This document shows positions 51,003-59,182 of a DNA stretch of 64,000 nucleotides, one piece after another (within the stretch, counting starts at the first letter, position 1; every line of letters begins with the position of its first letter). The stretch covers positions 186,001-250,000 of the forward strand of contig CALJLN010000046.1 in the NCBI GenBank assembly GCA_937982565.1, given 5' to 3'. The position numbers and the translations under genes are program-made. Under the pieces are notes generated by a model. It was not told the DNA's origin. It ran no database searches and saw only the letters and a program-made list of their open reading frames with translations. Source of the stretch: UBA2421 sp002343075 (GTDB lineage Bacteria; Planctomycetota; Phycisphaerae; Tepidisphaerales; Tepidisphaeraceae).

Positions 51003-52427
51003 TCACTCTTCTTCCCCGCCGACATCCAATTTGTATTTTCGCATCTTCTTGTAGAGCGTCGTGCGATTGATATCCAGTTCGCTCGCAGTCGCCTGGCGGT
51101 TGTAGTTGTTGCGCTTCAACGCCGCCTTGATGATCGTGCGTTCGGGCATCTCCAACGCTCGCTCTAGCGGCATAGGGTCGTTCAGCAGGCCGTTAAACAA
51201 ACCATCCAGTGCTGCGCGCGGCTCGGCGAAGGGGTCATAACCCGTCACCCCGTGAAGCGTCTCGGGCAAATCTGACAGATCAATCTGAGGCCGCTTGGAA
51301 AGCACCACCGAGTGCTCGACCGCATTCTCAAGCTCGCGCACATTCCCCGGCCACGCATAGGCCGTCAATGCAGCCAGAGCTGCTTCGGTGAATCCGATGA
51401 TCTCCCGCCCCACTTCCTTGCAATAAAGCCGCAGAAAATGCATCGCCAGCAGCGGAATGTCGCCCTTCCGATCGCGCAGGCTCGGCATGCGAATGTTGAC
51501 CACATTAATGCGGTAGTAGAGATCCTGTCGAAACGTCTGCTCGGCTACCAGTTGCTGAAGGTCGCAGTTGGATGCCAGCACCACGCGCACATCGACCGTC
51601 GTTGTTTGCGTCGAACCAACCGGCTCAAACTTCCGCTCCTGCAACACCCGCAGCAACTTCACCTGCATCGCGGGGCTGGCCGAATTAATCTCATCGAGAA
51701 AGATCGTCCCCCCATCCGCGGAGAGAAATCGGCCGGGCTTGTCGCTCACCGCCCCGGTGAATGAACCCTTCACATGGCCAAAGAGTTCGCTCTCAAGCAG
51801 TGTCTCGGGAAGCGCGCCGCAGGAGATTTCGATGAACGGCCTGTCCCGCCGGGGCGATCGCTGGTGAATGCCGCGCGCCAGCAGGCTCTTACCCGTGCCG
51901 CTTTCGCCAGTCATCAGCACGGTCGTCCGACCTTCGGCCACCGCGTTGACGACATCGACGATTTTCTGAACCTTTGCATCGCGCCCGATCAGGTTCTCCA
52001 AGCCAAACCGGGAATCCAACTGTTGCCGAAGCGCATAGTTTTCAAACAGCAGCGCGTGTTGCCGGGCCGCCTTTTCTACTGTCACGCGAATCTCATCATC
52101 AATGATCGGCTTGGTCAGGTAGTCGAACGCCCCGGCTTTAATGGCATCGACCGCTTGCTCGATCGAGCCGTAGCCGGTGAGCAGGATCACCACCACCTGC
52201 GGATGCGACCGGCGAATGTCCCGGAGAAACGCACCGGGCTTCACCCCAGCGATGTTCAAGTCGGCCAGCAGTATGTCGATCTGCCCCGATTCCATCTTCG
52301 CCACGGCTGCATCGGGGCTATCGGTTGTCGAAACGACGTATCCCTCCCGCCTGAGAAACTGCGAGAGCGAATCCTGCATGATCCGGTCTTCATCAAGGAC
52401 GAGAATGCGAGGGGTATGCGTTGACAT
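51003..52427 (-). CDS. NtrC-type sigma-54 response regulator
   Basis: A receiver (1-125, phospho-acceptor D56 in ILLADLN; LTKP lysine), an AAA+ sigma-54 activator (about 150-385; Walker A TGESGTGKSLLARGIH, LFGHVKGSFTGAV with the sigma-54-contacting GSFTGA loop in place of GAFTGA, Walker B GGTIFLDEIN, R-finger region FRQDLYYRINVV) and a Fis-type HTH (RTIIKAALKRNNYNRQATASELDINRTTLYKKM). The start ATG 52427 follows a divergent 240-bp region before ald. No adjacent sensor kinase is present, so its partner is elsewhere (the hybrid kinase at 42 kb is not an obvious one). Ends against skp. Confidence 0.93.
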   Translation of the reverse strand: MSTHTPRILVLDEDRIMQDSLSQFLRREGYVVSTTDSPDAAVAKMESGQIDILLADLNIAGVKPGAFLRDIRRSHPQVVVILLTGYGSIEQAVDAIKAGAFDYLTKPIIDDEIRVTVEKAARQHALLFENYALRQQLDSRFGLENLIGRDAKVQKIVDVVNAVAEGRTTVLMTGESGTGKSLLARGIHQRSPRRDRPFIEISCGALPETLLESELFGHVKGSFTGAVSDKPGRFLSADGGTIFLDEINSASPAMQVKLLRVLQERKFEPVGSTQTTTVDVRVVLASNCDLQQLVAEQTFRQDLYYRINVVNIRMPSLRDRKGDIPLLAMHFLRLYCKEVGREIIGFTEAALAALTAYAWPGNVRELENAVEHSVVLSKRPQIDLSDLPETLHGVTGYDPFAEPRAALDGLFNGLLNDPMPLERALEMPERTIIKAALKRNNYNRQATASELDINRTTLYKKMRKYKLDVGGEEE

Positions 52428-52566
52428 AATTGGTCGCGGTCAGATCGTCAGACGGCTGAGTATTGCCGGTGCCGCGGACATCACGGTGCCCGAGTTGCCC
52501 CGACGGCAATTTTCTCCCGGCAATCAGCGATCGGCGTTCACTTAACTCATCATCGACCAGAATGCG

Positions 52567-52584
52567 TGTTGCCTTGAAGCAACA
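52567..52584. promoter_or_regulatory. Inverted repeat upstream of ald
   Basis: TGTTGC-CTTGAA-GCAACA (52567-52584) is a perfect 6-bp inverted repeat around a 6-bp spacer, about 87 bp before the ald start in the region shared with the NtrC-type gene. It may be an operator (Lrp-like proteins often control ald), but the regulator is unknown. Confidence 0.4.
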
Positions 52585-52670
52585 CTGATGCATTCCCGCT
52601 GCATTTTGCTTTCCGGCGAGGATGGATATGATTCCGCGATACTGGAACGACTCATTTCGAGGAAAGACCT

Positions 52671-53777
52671 ATGAAGATTGGTGTGCCAAAGGAAATCAAG
52701 TCTGATGAATACCGTGTCGCCATGACCCCCGCCGGGGCGGAGGCGATGGCTCGGGCCGGGCACCAGGTGTTTGTTGAGGCGCAGGCCGGCGTAGGCTCAG
52801 GGTTTGGAGACGAGCTTTACACCGCAGTCGGCGCAACGATCGTCGGCACCGCTGCAGAGGTCTTCACGGCTGCCGACATGATCGTGAAGGTGAAGGAACC
52901 GCAGCCCGCCGAGATCAGCCAGTTCAAGCCCGGGCAGATCATCTTCACCTACTTCCACTTCGCCGCCAGCCGCGAGCTGACGCAGGCGTGCATGGATAGT
53001 CAGATCACAGCAATCGCCTATGAGACCATCACCGACAAGCGCGGCACCCTGCCACTGCTCACGCCGATGAGCGAAATCGCCGGGAAGATGAGCGTACAGG
53101 AAGGCGCGAAGTATCTGGAAAAGCCGATGAGCGGCCGGGGCATCCTGCTCGGCGGCGTGCCGGGCGTGCCGCCGGCACATGTACTCGTGATCGGAGGCGG
53201 CGTGGTCGGCACCAATGCCGCAAAAATCGCCGCCGGGCTGGGGGCCAATGTCGTGCTGATGGATGTCAGCCTCGACCGTTTGCGCTATCTCGATGATGTC
53301 ATGCCTGCCAATGTCAGCACTGTCTATTCCAACAGCTACAACATCCGTGAACATCTTCAGCTAGCCGACCTCGTCGTGGGTGCTGTTCTCATTCCCGGCG
53401 CGAAGGCACCGAGCCTCGTCAGCCGCGCCGATCTGAAGCTGATGAAACATGGCGCGGTGATTGTCGATGTCGCCATTGATCAGGGCGGCTGCGTTGAAAC
53501 AGCCCGCGCGACCACGCACAAGGAACCGACCTATATCATCGATCATGTAGTTCACTACTGCGTCGCCAACATGCCCGGCGCGGTAGGCCGCACGAGCACA
53601 CTCGCGCTGACCAACGCAACACTCCCCTACGCGCTCAAGATAGCAACCAAGGGCTATAAGGCCGCGGCGCAGGCAGATCCGGGGCTGGTTGAGGGGATCA
53701 ACCTTGTCAACGGGCAAGTGACCTACCAGGCGGTGGCCGATTGCTTTGGGCTGAAGTATTCCGAACTGAAGCTGTGA
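52671..53777 (+). CDS. ald: Alanine dehydrogenase
   Basis: Ald interconverts L-alanine and pyruvate plus ammonia with NAD. The sequence MKIGVPKEIKSDEYRVAMTPAGAEAM is the standard N-terminus, KVKEPQPAEISQF contains the catalytic lysine, FTYFHFAAS the histidine-bearing loop, and HVLVIGGGVVGTNAAKIAAGLGANV the NAD-binding motif. DVAIDQGGCVETARATTHKEPTY and HYCVANMPGAVGRTSTLALTNATLPY are also diagnostic. It has 368 residues, normal for the family. ATG 52671 has GAGGAAAG about 8 bp before it. It may be used for alanine catabolism or for reductive ammonia assimilation. Confidence 0.96.
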   Translation: MKIGVPKEIKSDEYRVAMTPAGAEAMARAGHQVFVEAQAGVGSGFGDELYTAVGATIVGTAAEVFTAADMIVKVKEPQPAEISQFKPGQIIFTYFHFAASRELTQACMDSQITAIAYETITDKRGTLPLLTPMSEIAGKMSVQEGAKYLEKPMSGRGILLGGVPGVPPAHVLVIGGGVVGTNAAKIAAGLGANVVLMDVSLDRLRYLDDVMPANVSTVYSNSYNIREHLQLADLVVGAVLIPGAKAPSLVSRADLKLMKHGAVIVDVAIDQGGCVETARATTHKEPTYIIDHVVHYCVANMPGAVGRTSTLALTNATLPYALKIATKGYKAAAQADPGLVEGINLVNGQVTYQAVADCFGLKYSELKL

Positions 53778-53834
53778 ACGCCGCAATAATGCCTCCGCAG
53801 CGGGCGGGAGGATGCGGTGAGGAGGGACTTGACG

Positions 53835-54146
53835 ATGACCGAGCGACTGCAAAAGCTGCAGATCATGCTGGAAAAATCCCCCGGCGATCCATTTCTGCTC
53901 TACGCGGCGGGCATGGAATACAAGAAAACGGGCGATCATCCGCGCGCCTTGGAGTACTTCCGTCGCACGATCTCCGCCGACGCGAAGTATTGTTACGCTT
54001 ACTATCAGGCCGGACAAACCTACGAACTATCTGACCGCCCCACCGACGCCAGGCAGGCATACATCGACGGCATTGCCGCGGCGCAGATGGCTGGCGATGC
54101 ACATGCGCAATCCGAACTGCAGGCAGCCCTTGATATGCTCGACTGA
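53835..54146 (+). CDS. Small TPR-like protein
   Basis: A 103-residue protein made of about two TPR units: FLLYAAGMEYKKTGDHPRALEYFRRTISADAKY and CYAYYQAGQTYELSDRPTDARQAYIDGIAAAQ. Start ATG 53835 has GGAGGGAC about 9 bp upstream. Such very short TPR proteins are common in planctomycetes, where they act as adaptors in a few studied cases. It lies 57 bp after ald and could be co-transcribed with it. Confidence 0.75.
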   Translation: MTERLQKLQIMLEKSPGDPFLLYAAGMEYKKTGDHPRALEYFRRTISADAKYCYAYYQAGQTYELSDRPTDARQAYIDGIAAAQMAGDAHAQSELQAALDMLD

Positions 54147-54290
54147 TCGCGCCATACGCCCCGCGACAATTTGCCACGCCCAGTGCCGCCGGGGCCGTTT
54201 CTCCCCGGCCATGCGATGATCGCGCCCGGCGGTTCAGGCATTCCCCGATTTGCATTCCCGCAACATCGCTCCACAATTTACTGTTCAACC

Positions 54291-55241
54291 ATGGTCGACG
54301 CGTTGATGAACTATCTGCACACGCCAAAGTGGAAGCGCCAGCACCGTTGGCGGCGGGCCGTGTGGACAGCGATGAACACGGTGGGACTCACCGGCATGCA
54401 CGCGCTGCCACTAAACAAGCGTTGGATCGACATTCATCGCCGACTCATGCCGTTTCCAAATCTCGATCCCGGCCTGATGGGGTTTCGCATCGTGCAGATT
54501 TCGGACCTGCATTACAGCCCGGTGGTCTGGAAGCGCTATCTCGAGCAAATGTTACAGTGGGTTCACGAGCTTGAGCCCGATCTGGTGGTTGTCACCGGCG
54601 ACCTGATCACCGGCGGCTATCGCTACGCGCCGAGGATCGCAAAAATGCTCGCCGGGCTTAAGCCGCCGCACGGTGTCATCTGCACCTTTGGAAACCATGA
54701 CTATTCAATGTACGGAAAGAAGCAACTCATCGAGGGAATGCGACGTGCAGACTATCTTGAGAAGTGTCTGATGAACGAAGGCCTGATCGTGCTGCGCAAT
54801 GAAGTACTGGAGATTCGACCCGGCAAGCGCACCGATCGGCCGCTCGATACGGATGGCGATGTTACCAACGCACGACCGCTGATGATTGTCGGCCTCGACG
54901 ATGAATGGTCCGGCGCGATTGATCCGCGGAAGGCGTTTGCGGGCGTCGGCGGTGACCTGCCAGTACTTTGCCTGAACCATAACCCTGCGAACTGCCATGA
55001 ATTGCTGGAGTATCCGTGGCAATGGATGCTCGCCGGACACACGCATGGCCGGCAAACCGCCGACAGCCGGGTGGCACGCACGTTCAGCAAGCGGCGCGAG
55101 TACACACACGGGTACTACGCCATTCAGGGCCGACATCTTTATGTCAACCGAGGATTGTCATATGGCCAGCGGGTGAAACACTGGTGCCGCCCGGAAATGA
55201 CAGTCTTCCGCCTCACCGCCGAAGCACCCCAAGAAGCATAA
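54291..55241 (+). CDS. Calcineurin-like metallophosphoesterase
   Basis: All dimetal motifs are present: RIVQISDLHYSP (D-x-H), VVTGDLITGG (GD), CTFGNHDYSMYG (GNHD), LNHNPANCHE and MLAGHTHGRQ (GHTH). The family layout with an N-terminal basic segment and the YVNRGLSYG end resembles the YkuE/LpxG-type enzymes that cleave lipid-linked diphosphates. LpxG-type UDP-diacylglucosamine hydrolysis is therefore possible but unproved. The start ATG 54291 is preferred; an upstream extension is open and lacks signals. It ends 110 bp before the prepilin-like gene. Confidence 0.88.
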   Translation: MVDALMNYLHTPKWKRQHRWRRAVWTAMNTVGLTGMHALPLNKRWIDIHRRLMPFPNLDPGLMGFRIVQISDLHYSPVVWKRYLEQMLQWVHELEPDLVVVTGDLITGGYRYAPRIAKMLAGLKPPHGVICTFGNHDYSMYGKKQLIEGMRRADYLEKCLMNEGLIVLRNEVLEIRPGKRTDRPLDTDGDVTNARPLMIVGLDDEWSGAIDPRKAFAGVGGDLPVLCLNHNPANCHELLEYPWQWMLAGHTHGRQTADSRVARTFSKRREYTHGYYAIQGRHLYVNRGLSYGQRVKHWCRPEMTVFRLTAEAPQEA

Positions 55242-55300
55242 GCCCTTTTTTAGCAACTGTTTATAGCCAGCGATGCGACGGCGGGCATCGCCCACAAATG

Positions 55301-55341
55301 AAATGCAATTGTATTGCATTTGCGTTTTGAGTGCATATACT
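55301..55341 (+). promoter_or_regulatory. Promoter with overlapping inverted repeat, upstream of the prepilin-like gene
   Basis: AAATGCAA-TTGTA-TTGCATTT (55301-55321) is a perfect 8-bp inverted repeat. TTGCAT (55314-55319) inside it is a -35 box, and TATACT (55336-55341) the -10 box, with a 16-bp spacer. A repressor at the repeat would block the -35. Transcription would start near 55348, only about 4 nt before the ATG at 55352, so the mRNA may be nearly leaderless. Confidence 0.6.
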
Positions 55342-55351
55342 ATTTGTTCGC

Positions 55352-56173
55352 ATGAGAAAGCGAGTTGCGTTCAATCTCAACCCGACCGGCCCGCGTGCCG
55401 ACTCCGGCTTCACTCTCGTGGAGTTGCTGGTGGTCATCGGCGTCATCTCTCTGCTGGTCTCGCTGCTGTTGCCCGCGCTCGGAAAAGCCAAGCAGGGCGC
55501 GAACCGCGCCTTCTGTCTAAATAATCTGCGTACCATGCAGATGGCGCAGCTGCAGTATGCCAATGACAACCGGGGCTATCTGGTGCAGGCGGGTTTGTCG
55601 CATCAAGGTGTGGCCCTGGAAGCGGGTGTCGCGTGGATCAATACACTGCAGCGGTACTACCGGGGCAGCAATGTCGAGTCGGATACGCTTGCCAACCCGT
55701 CGATCTCAGTTCGCTGCCCCAGCGATGTCAGCCCACACTGGGTAGATGGCGTGCCCGTTCCGCAGACCAACCCGCCGTCGTTTCGACGGACGAGCTACGG
55801 CATCAACATCTTTCTCGATCGGGAGATGTGTCCGTGGGGCCCTCGGCAATCGCTCGATGCGCCCGCGGGCGGGTGGTATGCCAAGATCACGCGCGTTCGC
55901 AAACCGTCCAGCACGATCCAGTTTGTTGAAATGGCGTACAACGGACCATTCGCTGCGGCCGATCATCCGCATGTCGAAAACTGGGCCGGCTCCAACCCCG
56001 CCATCGTCGCCGCAACGATGCTCGAGATTCACTCACACGGCGGCCCGCGCCGCAGCCGCGAGTCGATCAGCAACTACGGCTTTCTCGATGGCCATGCCGA
56101 AAGCCTGCGCTTCAGCGAAGTGTTTCGTGATCTGACCAAGTTCAACCGATTCGACCCCGCGCTGGCCAACTAG
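55352..56173 (+). CDS. Prepilin-type secreted protein (H-X9-DG family style)
   Basis: The N-terminus has a basic leader, then SGFTLVELLVVIGVISLLVSLLLPALGKAK, the type IV pilin-like cleavage and methylation motif with the conserved Glu at position +5. The rest is a globular periplasmic or extracellular domain ending with YGFLDGHAESLRFSEVF, a DGHxxxL motif seen in the planctomycete family of pseudopilin-like proteins (TIGR04294, H-X9-DG type). Two Cys pairs (residues near FCLNNL and RCPSDV, MCPWG) occur. Its 273 residues are normal for the group. It is probably a pseudopilin-type protein processed by a prepilin peptidase not in the window. The PEP-CTERM genes follow 37 bp later. Confidence 0.9.
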   Translation: MRKRVAFNLNPTGPRADSGFTLVELLVVIGVISLLVSLLLPALGKAKQGANRAFCLNNLRTMQMAQLQYANDNRGYLVQAGLSHQGVALEAGVAWINTLQRYYRGSNVESDTLANPSISVRCPSDVSPHWVDGVPVPQTNPPSFRRTSYGINIFLDREMCPWGPRQSLDAPAGGWYAKITRVRKPSSTIQFVEMAYNGPFAAADHPHVENWAGSNPAIVAATMLEIHSHGGPRRSRESISNYGFLDGHAESLRFSEVFRDLTKFNRFDPALAN

Positions 56174-56209
56174 GTCCTGCGGCAATCACGTGTCTTCCGG
56201 AGAGATAAG

Positions 56210-57169
56210 ATGCTTCGACCCCTCTTGATCGCAACAACCTTGGCAGCAAATGCAAGCTGGTTGCATGCAGTCAATCCGTTCGTCATCGCCGCCGACGCGC
56301 GCCCGCGCGTCGCCGGCGGGAAGCTCATCACCGATGCCTTTGACGATAGCACTAGCACGCTCGTGCAGAACGTCCGCACCTTCGGCTGGCAGTTCCAGTC
56401 CATCCCCGGCGATCCCTACTTCATTCAAGACCCCGGCTTCAACGCCGTCGCCGGATCGGGCCTGCAGGGAGGCAGCTTCATCGGTTTCAATGTCTCGCGC
56501 GGCTTGTCATTCTTCAGCGGCTCGGAGCCGGTCGACCTCGGGCAGATACCCGTCGGCTTCGGACAGACACCTGCGGGCGAATCGTTGTCGTTCTCGTTCG
56601 GGGCGGGAACCGTCGGCATCTCTTCGACCACCGCCGCCCAACCCGGATTCAACTTTTCAAGCGTGGCCGCCAACGGCAGCCTGCATCGTCACCTCAATGC
56701 CAACCTTAATCCCGGAACCCTGGCAACGCCGTCGAAGGGCATCTACTTCACGTCCATTCGACTGACCAATACTGCCGGTGCCGCGCCCTCTGACGCGCTC
56801 TTTCTGCTGTTCAACAACGGCGCCGCGCCCGCCGACTTCAGCCGCGCCCTGGACTATGTGGCCAATCCGTTCGCTGGCGACGCCGATTTCTCCGGCAGCG
56901 TGACACTCGACGACTTCACCGCCCTCGCCGCCAACTTCGGCTCGCCCGGCGAGCAGTTCTGGTACGACGGCGATTTCAACGACGATTATCAGGTCAATCT
57001 CGACGACTTCACCGCCCTCGCGGCCAACTTCGGGCTTGCCGCCCCTTCGGGTTTGCCGCGCGATTCGGCGATCCCCGAACCCACTTCGCTCACATTTGCA
57101 CTGGTCGTTGCTTCGCAGTTGTTCCTGCGTCGGCGCACCAGGGTTTCTTCATCTCTTCAGGAGGTTTGA
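56210..57169 (+). CDS. PEP-CTERM protein with two dockerin-like Ca2+ repeats
   Basis: A signal peptide (MLRPLLIATTLAANASWLHAV) is followed by a 210-residue beta-rich domain, two dockerin-type repeats (DADFSGSVTLDDFTALAANFG and DFNDDYQVNLDDFTALAANFG, about 225-285), and a PEP-CTERM tail (IPEPTSLTFALVVASQLFLRRR). The dockerin repeats bind Ca2+ through Asp and Asn in the loop, as in EF-hands. The C-terminal PEP motif, hydrophobic helix and arginine cluster direct exosortase sorting. The front domain is homologous to that of the next gene (shared PDPGF and GS..G motifs, APSD.LF.LFN). GGAGAG lies upstream of ATG 56210. Exosortase itself is not in the window. Confidence 0.85.
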   Translation: MLRPLLIATTLAANASWLHAVNPFVIAADARPRVAGGKLITDAFDDSTSTLVQNVRTFGWQFQSIPGDPYFIQDPGFNAVAGSGLQGGSFIGFNVSRGLSFFSGSEPVDLGQIPVGFGQTPAGESLSFSFGAGTVGISSTTAAQPGFNFSSVAANGSLHRHLNANLNPGTLATPSKGIYFTSIRLTNTAGAAPSDALFLLFNNGAAPADFSRALDYVANPFAGDADFSGSVTLDDFTALAANFGSPGEQFWYDGDFNDDYQVNLDDFTALAANFGLAAPSGLPRDSAIPEPTSLTFALVVASQLFLRRRTRVSSSLQEV

Positions 57170-57170
57170 T

Positions 57171-57887
57171 ATGCGCGTTCGATCCACTCTTTGCTTCCTT
57201 GCAGCAACCGCCGTCGTCACGTCCGCGGCACTCGCTGAGTACGATGTTTCACCCAAGATTGAAGGAGGCGTGATCAAGACCAATGCCTTTTTTGATGCCG
57301 AAGAGGTGGAAGTCGGCAACGTCGCCGTCTTTGGTTACAACTTTGGTGAAGAAGTGCTTCTCCCGCCAAACGAATTGCCCGATCCGGGCTTCCATCCGCT
57401 CCCTGGCAGCGGGTTTGCCGAAGGATCGCAGATCGGCATCCAAACCCTTAGCGTGCTGCAATACTGGAACGGCGTCGGCCCGATCAGTTTCGCCCCCGCT
57501 GCTTCCGGAACAACCTTGTCTTATGCGTTTGGCTCCAGCGCCGCCTCGGTCGATGGCACGACCATCCCCGCGAACGATGTGCTCGTCGGGCCGGTCGACG
57601 AGTTTGGCGAGTTTGATGATCATCTCGATACCGAAATCACGCTCGCCGCAGCGTCGGGCATCTACATGGTCGCCGCTCGACTCAACACCACCACCCCGGG
57701 CATCACGCCGTCGGATAGCATCTTCATTCTCTTTAACTACGGCTTGGAGGAAGATGTGCTGGAAGACGCCGTCGTGTTCGCCCGCGACACATTTGCTCCG
57801 GGCACGGTGATTCCGGTTGTCCCCGAACCCGCAGCGCTAGGCCTGCTCGCCGCCGCCCTGCCGATGGCACTGCGTCGCCGTCGTTAA
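57171..57887 (+). CDS. PEP-CTERM protein, paralogue of the preceding gene without dockerin repeats
   Basis: A signal peptide (MRVRSTLCFLAATAVVTSAALAE) leads a 190-residue beta domain and a short PEP-CTERM tail (VPEPAALGLLAAALPMALRRRR). AGGAGG at 57159-57164 is a perfect ribosome-binding site, and the start follows the previous stop by 1 bp, so both genes are one transcription and translation unit. Shared positions with the previous protein: DPGFHPLPGSGF versus DPGFNAVAGSGL, AAASGIYMVAARLNTTTPGITPSDSIFILFNYG versus SKGIYFTSIRLTNTAGAAPSDALFLLFNNG. It lacks dockerin repeats. Function unknown; likely a surface or matrix protein. Confidence 0.88.
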   Translation: MRVRSTLCFLAATAVVTSAALAEYDVSPKIEGGVIKTNAFFDAEEVEVGNVAVFGYNFGEEVLLPPNELPDPGFHPLPGSGFAEGSQIGIQTLSVLQYWNGVGPISFAPAASGTTLSYAFGSSAASVDGTTIPANDVLVGPVDEFGEFDDHLDTEITLAAASGIYMVAARLNTTTPGITPSDSIFILFNYGLEEDVLEDAVVFARDTFAPGTVIPVVPEPAALGLLAAALPMALRRRR

Positions 57888-57941
57888 CTGGTTTGAGGCC
57901 CCGCCGGTGCGCCGAGTCGTCGTAACGTTGTTTACAACCCG

Positions 57942-57972
57942 GGACAGGGGTGACCACGCGTCACCCCTGTCC
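57942..57972 (+). terminator. Long perfect hairpin after the PEP-CTERM pair
   Basis: GGACAGGGGTGA (57942-57953) and TCACCCCTGTCC (57961-57972) form a perfect 12-bp stem with a 7-nt loop. There is no uridine tract (TAGTCATG follows), so it may be a 3'-end stability hairpin or a terminator of another type. Confidence 0.55.
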
Positions 57973-57977
57973 TAGTC

Positions 57978-58222
57978 ATGCGAAACGCACAAATCTACCT
58001 CGCCGAATGTCCCGTGTGCGTCAACGCCGAACGCACGGCCGCCGAGTGCCTTGATCGCAACAGGTTCAAGGTGGAAATCATCCACTTAGGCGAACACGAG
58101 GGCCGGATCGCCGAGGCCAGGCGGGCCGGCGTGAAGTCGGTGCCGCCCCGGTGATCGATGGCCAACCGTTCCACATCAACCTCCCCATCAACCGCGGTGC
58201 CGATCTTTCCGAATTGGGTTGA
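57978..58222 (+). pseudogene. Thioredoxin/glutaredoxin-like protein, frameshifted
   Basis: ATG 57978 begins MRNAQIYLAECPVCVNAERT, with the redox motif CPVC and then EIIHLGEHEGRIAEARRAGVKSVP, all typical of the small thioredoxin-like family. At 58143-58150 (gtgccgccccgg) the frame ends in a TGA at 58152, but one missing base before it would join the next frame, which reads PVIDGQPFHINLPINRGADLSELG and stops at 58220-58222. The second half is exactly what the family has after KSVPAL (VIDG..FHINFG). So a one-base deletion has split the gene, or the assembly has an error there. The start lies six bases beyond the large hairpin and no clear ribosome-binding site precedes it. Confidence 0.75.
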
Positions 58223-58249
58223 ACCAGGCCGCCACGCTGACCGGCTCTG

Positions 58250-58618
58250 TCATTCGTCGCGCTGGCTCAACGCGATGCGATTGCCTTCGGAGTCTTCGAA
58301 CTCCGCGACCCAAGTGCCCGGCGTGACCTCTTTCTTCGCAAACAAGACGGCTGCCCCGCGCGCCGTCGCGCGCGACATCACTCTGTCGATATCGATCAGA
58401 TGAAAGTACACGATCGCCCCATGCTTTGAGGGTACATACACGTCCCCTTGCGCAAGCGTGACATTCGCACCGACCCGTTCGCGCGATGACGGAAAGTGTG
58501 CCATCGCGTAGCCGTCCACTGTCACGCGTTCAAGCCTTATGTCAAACACCGCTTCGTAAAACGCCACGGCCCGATCCATGTCGGTGACCGGGATCTCAAG
58601 GTAACGAACTTCCGGCAT
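58250..58618 (-). CDS. VOC (glyoxalase/bleomycin-resistance) superfamily protein
   Basis: A 122-residue single VOC module: MPEVRYLEIPVTDMDRAVAFYEAVFDIRLERV opens the first beta-alpha-beta-beta-beta unit, with GAIVYFHLIDIDRVMSRATARGAAVLFAKKEVTPGTWVAEFEDSEGNRIALS forming the second. The conserved metal-site Glu lies in FEDSEGN. The substrate is unknown. AGGAG lies 7 bp before ATG 58618, and the longer upstream frame lacks such a site. It ends 28 bp from the frameshifted thioredoxin-like gene, on the opposite strand. Confidence 0.88.
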   Translation of the reverse strand: MPEVRYLEIPVTDMDRAVAFYEAVFDIRLERVTVDGYAMAHFPSSRERVGANVTLAQGDVYVPSKHGAIVYFHLIDIDRVMSRATARGAAVLFAKKEVTPGTWVAEFEDSEGNRIALSQRDE

Positions 58619-59182
58619 CGGATCACTCCTGGTCTGCATCAAACACCCCAACGATAGTGCGAAGAACGAGAGCACTTTCGGCACCTGGCTTGCTCCGGAA
58701 CAATTGCTCCGCGGGGAACTGCCCATGAATCCGAGTCGCGATCGACTGCCAGAAGTGTGTAGGTCATCCAGCGTTGATAAATGGCACCGACAGCCGTCGC
58801 TCCCGCCGATCGCCAATAGCCCTTAGACAGCGAATCGAAATGGCCTTAGTTTCCGGAGCATTCATATGACGATACGCCAATCTGCCCATCGCTCCGGTTC
58901 AGCGGCGAACTTCGCAGCGGACCGTCCGCTGCAACCGATTGCTACACCACCGGCTACCGCCGCGCGGCACAGTGGATGCCTCCGACCAGCGGCGATGCCG
59001 TCAATGTCGAGGTGCATGACGGTGCTACCGGGAGCACAATGCCGATCGGTAGCCGAGCCGGTGCCTCGCGGGCTCTCAGACCACAATTGTCATACCCGCC
59101 GGATCGGTTCACCGCACTGGCCGGTTGGTCCACACTCAGAGTCGTCAGCCGGCGGGACTGGCTGCCGTAACTGGATCACGGT
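58619..59182. other. Intergenic stretch without a supported gene; degenerate palindrome copy
   Basis: ATTGCTCCGCGGGGAAC at 58703-58719 matches the 14658 palindrome with two changes. A plus-strand frame between 58866 and 59291 is open but has no recognisable motif and overlaps the end of the next gene, so I do not support it. Confidence 0.45.
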
